64,000 bases of DNA from assembly GCF_027622875.1 (NCBI RefSeq), contig NZ_JAPZVP010000002.1, positions 337,999-401,998 on the forward strand. Direction: 5' to 3'. Positions within the stretch are counted from its first letter, which is position 1. Every line of letters starts with the position of its first letter. The position numbers were made by a program, and so were the translations under genes. The stretch is from Glycomyces luteolus. Its GTDB lineage: Bacteria > Actinomycetota > Actinomycetes > Mycobacteriales > Micromonosporaceae. This document shows, one piece after another, positions 58,529 through 64,000 of this stretch. The notes beneath the pieces were generated by a model. That model did no database searches, had not been told where the DNA came from, and was given only the letters and a program-made list of their open reading frames with translations.

Positions 58529-59869
58529 CTATCGCTTGAGCTTCTCCAGCAGGAGCGCTTCGGCCACGCAGACCCGCTCGAACATCTCGATGTGGAGCGA
58601 TTCGTTGGGGCCGTGCGGGTTCGAGTACTGGTCCTCGACGCCCGTCACCAGGATCGCGGCCTCGGGGAACAGCTCCTGGAAGGTGGCGATCATCGGGATC
58701 GAGCCGCCCACGCCGATCTCCACGGGCTCCGTGCCGTCCCAGGCCTCCGCGAAAGCGGCGCGAGCGGCGTCGTAGGACGGGCCGGTCGCGTCGATCGAGC
58801 ACGGGTCGCCCAGGCCCCCTTCGGGAGTGACGGTGACCTCGGCGCCCCAGGGGGCGTTGGCCCGCAGGTGCTCCTTGACGGCCTTGAGGGCGTTCGCGGC
58901 CGAGTCGCCCGCGGCGAGCCTGAACGAGACCTTCGCGCGGGCGCGCGGCTGCAGGGCGTTCGCCGACTCCGCCGCGCCCGGCGCGTCGATGCCCAGCACC
59001 GTAGCGGTCGGCTTGGACCACAGCCGCTCGGTGAGCCGACCGGTGCCGATGAACTCGGCGCCCGGCAGCATCCCGGACTCCGCGCGCAGTGCCGCCTCGT
59101 CGTAGTCGAGGTCGCTGCTGCGGCCCGTGACGAGGCCCGCGACGGCCACGTCGCCGTTGTCGTCGTGGAGGGTGGCGATGAGCCGCGCGAGCGCGGTCAG
59201 CGCGTCGGGCACCGGCCCGCCGAACAGCCCGGAGTGCACCGCGCCCTTGAGGACGGCGACCTCCACGTACACGTTGATCACGCCGCGCAGCGTCGTCGTG
59301 AGCGAGGGGACCTCGGTGCGCCAGTTCCACGAGTCGGCGATCACCACCACATCGGCGGTCAGGAGGCCCTGGTGCTCGCGAAGCAGCCCTTCGAGGGTGG
59401 GGGAGCCGAACTCCTCCTCGCCCTCGATGAGGAGTTTCACGCCCACGGGAGGCTTCCCGCCGAAGGCGCGCAGCGCGGCGATGTGCGCCATCACCCCGGC
59501 CTTGTCGTCGGCGACGCCGCGGCCGTAGAGCCGCCCGTCCCTCTCGACCACGGTGAACGGGTCGGGCTGGTCCCACTTCGCGAGGTCGCCGACCGGCTGC
59601 ACGTCCTGGTGGGCGTACAGCAGCACCGTCGGCTGGCCCGCGGGGGCGGGGAAGTGCGCGTACACGCTCGGCTGCCCGCCGCCGTGGGAGAGCTGCCTCG
59701 TCTCGGCCGCACCGGCCTCGTCGAGGAGCCGCTGGACGGCGTTCGCGCCCTGTCGGACCGGCTCGTGGTCGAGTCCTTCGAAGGCGATCGCCGGGATCTT
59801 GACGAGGGCCTCCAGGTCGGCGCGCACGGCAGGCATGGCGGCGCGCACCGCATTCACTACATCGCTCAT
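58529..59869 (-). CDS. M20-family dipeptidase/carboxypeptidase
   Basis: A 446-residue metallopeptidase of the M20 family (CNDP/PepV-like). Metal ligands and catalytic residues: H87 and D89 in LLYAHQDVQP, D121/D122 in GRGVADDKAG, E151/E152 in LIEGEEEFGSP, then a dimerisation domain and HGPNESLHIEMF near the C-terminus with the last His. It probably cleaves dipeptides or acylated amino acids in the cytoplasm. The ATG at 59869 has TAGACT 8 nt upstream (leaderless). The upstream open frame in the SURF1 region is not used. Confidence 0.93.
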   Translation of the reverse strand: MSDVVNAVRAAMPAVRADLEALVKIPAIAFEGLDHEPVRQGANAVQRLLDEAGAAETRQLSHGGGQPSVYAHFPAPAGQPTVLLYAHQDVQPVGDLAKWDQPDPFTVVERDGRLYGRGVADDKAGVMAHIAALRAFGGKPPVGVKLLIEGEEEFGSPTLEGLLREHQGLLTADVVVIADSWNWRTEVPSLTTTLRGVINVYVEVAVLKGAVHSGLFGGPVPDALTALARLIATLHDDNGDVAVAGLVTGRSSDLDYDEAALRAESGMLPGAEFIGTGRLTERLWSKPTATVLGIDAPGAAESANALQPRARAKVSFRLAAGDSAANALKAVKEHLRANAPWGAEVTVTPEGGLGDPCSIDATGPSYDAARAAFAEAWDGTEPVEIGVGGSIPMIATFQELFPEAAILVTGVEDQYSNPHGPNESLHIEMFERVCVAEALLLEKLKR

Positions 59870-59905
59870 GGGGCGCAAGTCTAAGCCGGGTCTACACTCG
59901 GCGGC

Positions 59906-60715
59906 GTGACGCAGCGATACCGATTCGTCCTCGCACCTCGCTGGCTCGCGCTGACCGCGGCGGGCCTGGTGGTGATGGTCGTGTGCGTGCTGCTGTCCCA
60001 ATGGCAGTGGGGCCGCGCCGTGCAGCGCGCCGCCGCGAACGAGGTCATCCAGGAGAGCCGGGTCGCCGCTCCGGTCGACGAGGTCCTGCCCGCCGGGGAG
60101 TCCCTCGACGACGATGACCGCTGGACCCTCGTCGAGGCCACCGGCGTCTACGACACCGAGCACGAGATCGTGCTGCGCGCCCAGACGAACAACGGCCTCA
60201 ACGGCTTCGAGATCGTCACGCCCCTGGTCCTGGAGGACGGTTCGGCGCTCCTGGTCGACCGCGGCTTCGTCCCCTCCGAGTCCACGGGACACGTGCCCGA
60301 GTACCCGGCCGCGCCCGCGGGCGAGGTCACGGTGACCGGCCGCGTCTACGAGTCCGAGCCCGAGGGCGGCTCGATCGCCGAGGTCGACGGGCGCCTGGAA
60401 TCGCGTCGGCTGAGCCTCGAGATGTTCGAGGACCGCTACGACTACGAGCTGCGCGCGGCTTGGGTAGCCGACATCGAACCGGCCGAGGGCTTCACCGCCC
60501 TCGAGACCCCCTCGTTCAAGGACTGGCAGAACTACTCGTACGCGGTCCAGTGGGCGCTGTTCGCGGCCATGGTCCCGCTCGGCTGGGTCGTCCTCGCGCG
60601 CCGCGAGCGCCGCGACCGCGACGAAGCGGCCAAGGACGAAGCGCAGAAAGCAGCGGCCCCCGGCGAGGAGCCGGAGGCCGCTGAAGCGCCGGGGACGCTC
60701 AATCCCCGTACATGA
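59906..60715 (+). CDS. SURF1-family protein (cytochrome c oxidase assembly)
   Basis: A 269-residue SURF1-like protein, needed in other bacteria for heme insertion or assembly of the aa3-type oxidase. Two hydrophobic helices at about 11-32 and 210-230 flank an outer domain with the family features LSQWQWGRAVQR, LVDRGFVPSES and WQNYSYAVQWALFAAMVPLGW. A charged, Glu/Ala-rich cytoplasmic tail follows. GTG at 59906 has TACACT (59893-59898) 7 nt upstream. Its last 17 nt overlap the 3' end of the convergent PBP gene. Confidence 0.92.
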   Translation: MTQRYRFVLAPRWLALTAAGLVVMVVCVLLSQWQWGRAVQRAAANEVIQESRVAAPVDEVLPAGESLDDDDRWTLVEATGVYDTEHEIVLRAQTNNGLNGFEIVTPLVLEDGSALLVDRGFVPSESTGHVPEYPAAPAGEVTVTGRVYESEPEGGSIAEVDGRLESRRLSLEMFEDRYDYELRAAWVADIEPAEGFTALETPSFKDWQNYSYAVQWALFAAMVPLGWVVLARRERRDRDEAAKDEAQKAAAPGEEPEAAEAPGTLNPRT

Positions 60716-62870
60716 TCTCGCGTGAGGGCGGGTTGAACTTGACCTCCTCCACGCCCTTCAAGGCGTCTTTGAAGATCTTCCCCACCGTTATCTTCGACGT
60801 GGTCGTGTTCGACTGGCCCACCGGATTGAAGATGTAGTCCGGATCGGCCATGAACGCCCCCACCGTCAACTGCGGCGTGTAGCCCAGGAACCACGAGGCC
60901 CGGTTGTTGTCCGTCGTACCGGACTTGCCCGCGATGGGCCGCCCGGCCAGGACGCCCACCACTTTCGAAGTGCCCCAGGGCCCGCACTGCGCGCCCTTGC
61001 GGGCGGTCTCGGTGACGCACCGGCCGGCGTCGGTCGCCGCCCGCGCCACGTCCTCGTCCAGTTCCTGGTGGCATCGCGGCGAGGCGGCGTCGAGCTCCTG
61101 CCCTTCGGGGCTGATGATGCGCAGCGCCGGTATCGGCTCGCAGTACAGGCCTTCGGCGGCGAGCGTGTTGAACACGTTCGTCATCTCGATCGGCTGCACG
61201 TCCGAGACGCCCAGCGTGAACGGCCCCCATCCCGAGCGCCGCTCCTCCGAGGCGTAGTACGCGTCGCCCTCCGAGCGCCACTGCAGGCCCATCCGCTCGG
61301 CCATCTCGACGGTCTTGTCCGCGCCCACGCGGTCGATGAGCTGCGCGAAGTACGTGTTCACCGACATCCCGAACCCGGACCACATGTCGCGGTTGCCTGC
61401 CATCGCGGCCGAGCCGTTCTTCGGGCACCATCTCCCGCCGCAGGCCGTGGTCGACGAGACGAAGCTCGTGGCGACCCGCCCCGGCGAGTAGATGTTGTAG
61501 TTGAGCGGATAGCCCGCGTCGAGCGCCGCGAGCATCGTGAAGATCTTGAACGTCGACCCGGCCTGGTAACCCCCCTCCGCGCCGCCGCCGAGCACCGGGT
61601 TCACCGTGTTCGGGTAGTTGCCCTTGCGGTCGAAGGACGGGTTCGAGTGCGGCCCGTTGCGCTTCTGGTCGTAGGAGAAGACCCGGTTCAGGCCCAGCGC
61701 CTTGATCCGGCCCGTGCCCGGCTCCATGACCACGGCGCCGTGCGCGAGCTTCGACTCCTTGCTCTTGCCGTCGTTGACGTGCTTGTTCGCCATCTTCTGC
61801 AGGTCGGGGTCGAGCGTGGTGATGATCGTGTACCCGCCTTGCCGCAGTTCGCGCTCGCGCTCGGCCGGGGTCGCGCCGAACGCGTCCTGCTCTCGCCACC
61901 AGCGGCGGAAGTAGTCGCAGAAGAACCCGAACTCGGCGGGCGTGCCCCCGACGCCGATGCACGAGTTCGGCGGGTCCGAGACGTCCAGTTCGATCGGCAG
62001 GCCGCGCACCTCGGAGGCGTCGCCCCGCGACAGGTAGTCGATGTCGACCATCCGGTCGAGCACCCAGTTGCGGCGCGCGAGGGCCTGGGTCTGGTCGGAG
62101 GTGATCGGGTCGTACGCCGACGGGGCCTGCACGAGGCCGGCGAGCGTGGCCGACTCCTGCAGGTTGAGCTCGGACGGGTGCTTGGAGAAGTAGACCTGGG
62201 CGGCGGCGAAGATCCCGTACGCGTTGTGCCCGAAGTAGGCCTGGTTGAGGTAGCGCTCGAGGATCTGGTCCTTGGTGAGCTGCTCCTCGACGGCCATCGC
62301 GAGGCGGGCCTCGCGGAGCTTGCGGACGGCGGTCTGCTCGGTGGCGGCGATGACCTCGTCGATGGTCTCGGCGTTGAGCTGGAGCGCGCCGCGCACGTAC
62401 TGCATGGTGATCGTGGAGGCGCCCTGCTGGACCCCTCCGGAGGAGTTGTTGGCGACCATGGCGCGCACGATGCCCCGGTAGTCGACGCCGTTGTGCGTGT
62501 AGAACCGGGAGTCCTCGGCGGAGACCATGGCCTGCTGCATGACGGGCGCGACCTCGTCGAGCGAGACGTGGCGGCGGAACTCGTCGTAGAAGAGGCTCAC
62601 GAGTGTCTCGCCGTCGGCCGCGTACACGTACGAGGTCAGCGGCGGGTCGGTCTCGGTGACCTCCACGGAGAGCGTGTCGATCGAGTCGAACCCCGCTTTC
62701 GCGCTCAAGCCCGCCATGGCGGCGAGCGGGAACACCAGGGCCGCGATCGCGAGTCCGGCGAGCAGACTCGTGCGCAACAGGGCGTACACGCCTTCGGCAG
62801 ATGGTCCGGGTTCGTCGCTCCCATGTGCGGACAGTCCGGGCACACGGTGCTGGCGGGGTCGATCGCGCAT
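60699..62870 (-). CDS. Class A penicillin-binding protein (glycosyltransferase/transpeptidase)
   Basis: A 723-residue bifunctional peptidoglycan synthase. It has a cytoplasmic tail (1-30), a membrane anchor (about 32-55), a GT51 glycosyltransferase domain (about 75-270) with SAEDSRFYTHNGVDYRGI, ASTITMQYVRG and ILERYLNQAYFG, and a transpeptidase domain with the active-site STFK (AGSTFKIF), SVN (MSVNTYF) and KSGTT triads. Cysteine pairs near CGGRWCPKN may form a disulfide outside. The ATG at 62870 has TAGGCT 6 nt upstream (complement of 62877-62882). It overlaps SURF1 at the 3' end. Confidence 0.95.
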   Translation of the reverse strand: MRDRPRQHRVPGLSAHGSDEPGPSAEGVYALLRTSLLAGLAIAALVFPLAAMAGLSAKAGFDSIDTLSVEVTETDPPLTSYVYAADGETLVSLFYDEFRRHVSLDEVAPVMQQAMVSAEDSRFYTHNGVDYRGIVRAMVANNSSGGVQQGASTITMQYVRGALQLNAETIDEVIAATEQTAVRKLREARLAMAVEEQLTKDQILERYLNQAYFGHNAYGIFAAAQVYFSKHPSELNLQESATLAGLVQAPSAYDPITSDQTQALARRNWVLDRMVDIDYLSRGDASEVRGLPIELDVSDPPNSCIGVGGTPAEFGFFCDYFRRWWREQDAFGATPAERERELRQGGYTIITTLDPDLQKMANKHVNDGKSKESKLAHGAVVMEPGTGRIKALGLNRVFSYDQKRNGPHSNPSFDRKGNYPNTVNPVLGGGAEGGYQAGSTFKIFTMLAALDAGYPLNYNIYSPGRVATSFVSSTTACGGRWCPKNGSAAMAGNRDMWSGFGMSVNTYFAQLIDRVGADKTVEMAERMGLQWRSEGDAYYASEERRSGWGPFTLGVSDVQPIEMTNVFNTLAAEGLYCEPIPALRIISPEGQELDAASPRCHQELDEDVARAATDAGRCVTETARKGAQCGPWGTSKVVGVLAGRPIAGKSGTTDNNRASWFLGYTPQLTVGAFMADPDYIFNPVGQSNTTTSKITVGKIFKDALKGVEEVKFNPPSREIMYGD

Positions 62871-62989
62871 ATATCCAGCCTAGGGCACATGCATGGCCCC
62901 AAGGTGAAAAAACTCACGACTGCTGGTACTGCTTTCCTGAAGGCTCCGAACGTAATAGGAGCTCACATAACTCTGGTCCGCCCCGCATC

Positions 62990-63047
62990 GCGGGTTTCGC
63001 GTAACAGGCTCGCAATCCGCCGGATAGATGCTCGCGACGAAACCCGC
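62990..63047. promoter_or_regulatory. Inverted repeat in the siroheme synthase upstream region
   Basis: GCGGGTTTCG (62990-62999) and CGAAACCCGC (63038-63047) are exact 10-bp complements around a 38-nt loop, 45 nt before the GTG of the siroheme gene. It could be an operator or a leader structure. I could not match it to a known riboswitch. Confidence 0.5.
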
Positions 63048-63091
63048 ATACGCTTGTCGAGTCTTAACAGGGAGTGCTGGAGGAGGCACAC

Positions 63092-64000
63092 GTGTCGGTC
63101 TACGAGATCGGGCTGCGGCTGCAGGGCAAGTCGGTGCTCGTCGTCGGCGGCGGTTCCATCGCCGGGCGCCGGGTCCCCCGCCTGCTGTCCGCCGGTGCCC
63201 GCGTCCTGCTGGTCGCCCCCGAGGCCACCACCACGCTCTCCGACTACGCGGCCGCCGGAGAGATCCAGTGGGAGCGCCGCGAATGGCGCTCCGGCGACGG
63301 CGACGACGCCTGGTTCGTGCTCGCCGCGACCGACGCCCCGGATGTGAACGCGGCCGTGGCCGCCGAGGCCGAGGCCCGCCGCACCTGGTGCGTGCGCGCC
63401 GACGACGCTGCGGCCTCCGACGCCTGGACCCTCGCGCACACCGAGTTCGACGGCGTCTCCGTCGCGGTCTCCGCCTCCGGCGACCCGCGCCGCGCCGCCT
63501 CGATCCGCGACTCGATCGCAGCGGGCCTGCGCACCGGCGACATCGATGCGCCTCGCAACCGCACCACCCGCCCCGCGGGCGTCGCCCTTGTGGGCGCCGG
63601 TCCCGGCGACGCCGACCTCATCACCCTCCGCGGCCTCGAACTGCTCCGCCAGGCCGAGGTGGTCGTCTCCGACCGGCTCGCCCCGCAGGAGCTGCTCGAC
63701 ATGCTCGGCGAGGACGTCGAGATCGTCGACGCCGCGAAGCTCCCGTACGGGCGGCACACCACCCAGGAGCAGATCAACGCCGTCATGGTCGAACGCGCCC
63801 TCGAAGGCAAGTTCGTGGTGCGGCTCAAGGGCGGCGACGGCTTCGTCTTCGGCCGCGGCGCCGAAGAGCTCGACGCGTGCCTCGAAGCCGGGGTGCCCGT
63901 CGAGGTCGTCCCGGGCCTCTCCTCCTCGATCGCCGGACCGGCCGCCGCCGGGGTCCCCGTGACCGAGCGCGGCGTCGTGCACGACTTCACCGTCGCCACC
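63092..64000 (+). CDS. cysG: Siroheme synthase CysG-like fusion, cut off by the window end
   Basis: The first 303 residues of a fused enzyme. Residues 1-150 are a CysG N-terminal precorrin-2 dehydrogenase/ferrochelatase domain: SVLVVGGGSIAGRRVPRLL (NAD loop), VRADD (catalytic-site Asp region), VSVAVSASGDPRRA. From about 165 a uroporphyrinogen-III C-methyltransferase domain begins: VALVGAGPGDADLITLRG, RLKGGDGFVFGRG and VEVVPGLSSSIAGPAAAGVP. Together they make siroheme for sulfite and nitrite reductases. The GTG has GGAGGAGG 5 nt upstream and is the start of the fold. The gene runs past position 64000. Confidence 0.93.
   Translation, partial: MSVYEIGLRLQGKSVLVVGGGSIAGRRVPRLLSAGARVLLVAPEATTTLSDYAAAGEIQWERREWRSGDGDDAWFVLAATDAPDVNAAVAAEAEARRTWCVRADDAAASDAWTLAHTEFDGVSVAVSASGDPRRAASIRDSIAAGLRTGDIDAPRNRTTRPAGVALVGAGPGDADLITLRGLELLRQAEVVVSDRLAPQELLDMLGEDVEIVDAAKLPYGRHTTQEQINAVMVERALEGKFVVRLKGGDGFVFGRGAEELDACLEAGVPVEVVPGLSSSIAGPAAAGVPVTERGVVHDFTVAT

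Noticed and set aside
62871-63091. Cobalamin riboswitch before the siroheme gene
   Set aside because: I could not find the conserved core elements; only a simple inverted repeat is supported.

Overview
The window is a high-GC stretch of an actinobacterial chromosome. The evidence is the mycothiol gene mshB, the ergothioneine gene egtD, the birA/accD/accE/maf block known from mycobacteria, a murI gene followed by a metallo-beta-lactamase-fold gene as in Mycobacterium (Rv1338-Rv1339), an actinobacterial HelD ATPase, an Sdh1-type succinate dehydrogenase, and a pervasive leaderless gene architecture. The genus cannot be fixed from the sequence alone; a non-mycobacterial actinomycete fits best. 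About 60 protein genes and one tRNA were found, nearly all chromosomal housekeeping or metabolic genes. There is no phage, plasmid, CRISPR array or intact insertion sequence.

Layout. 1-7.3 kb: a small membrane protein, murI and an Rv1339-like MBL gene, a Pro-rich single-pass protein, dgt, trmB, and a three-helix membrane protein with SepX/GlpR-like architecture. 7.6-10.2 kb: an 856-residue protein joining an ECF sigma factor, a zinc-finger anti-sigma-like segment, membrane helices and a probable extracytoplasmic module. 10.3-12.6 kb: GtrA, a PH-domain membrane protein and a LuxR-type regulator. 12.6-17.7 kb: birA, divergent accD, a NYN nuclease, accE and maf, then a thioredoxin-like protein. 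17.8-23.1 kb: sulfotransferase, MerR/DUF2306 pair, GNAT and HelD. 23.15-24.42 kb: a gene-poor, repeat-rich island. 24.4-34.7 kb: YhhN, a methyltransferase, a phosphatase, egtD, a PfkB kinase, DUF4245, xseBA, ispH and rmuC. 34.8-41.2 kb: a sugar-acid locus (dgoD, SDR and ROK repressor facing an ABC importer without ATPase). 41.4-50.1 kb: an SDR, a D-aminoacylase, mutT, a decayed pterin-dehydratase-fold protein, a frameshifted SDR, ychF, a divergent TetR/membrane-protein pair and ohrR-ohr. 50.1-53.8 kb: a G/C homopolymer patch, then sdhCAB. 53.9-57.0 kb: mshB, MgtC, and a junction joining two 5'-truncated genes close to tRNA-Arg(UCU). 57.4-64 kb: an M48 protease, M20 peptidase, SURF1, a class A PBP and the start of a fused siroheme synthase.

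How the parts work together. BirA attaches biotin to the carboxyl-carrier subunit of the acyl-CoA carboxylase that AccD and AccE belong to. The ABC importer, ROK repressor, SDR and galactonate dehydratase form a sugar-oxidation locus. mshB, egtD and ohrR-ohr all serve thiol redox defence. SURF1 and Sdh1 belong to the respiratory chain. At 27 genes a -10 hexamer of the form TANNNT (one is TAAGAA) lies 6-8 nt before the start codon, so the transcripts should begin at the start codon itself. This pattern settled several start choices (birA, xseA, egtD, the ROK gene). The most unusual items are the membrane-tethered sigma-factor fusion, the NYN nuclease placed inside the carboxylase operon, the repeat island, the paired TetR operators and the junction of two beheaded genes beside the tRNA.
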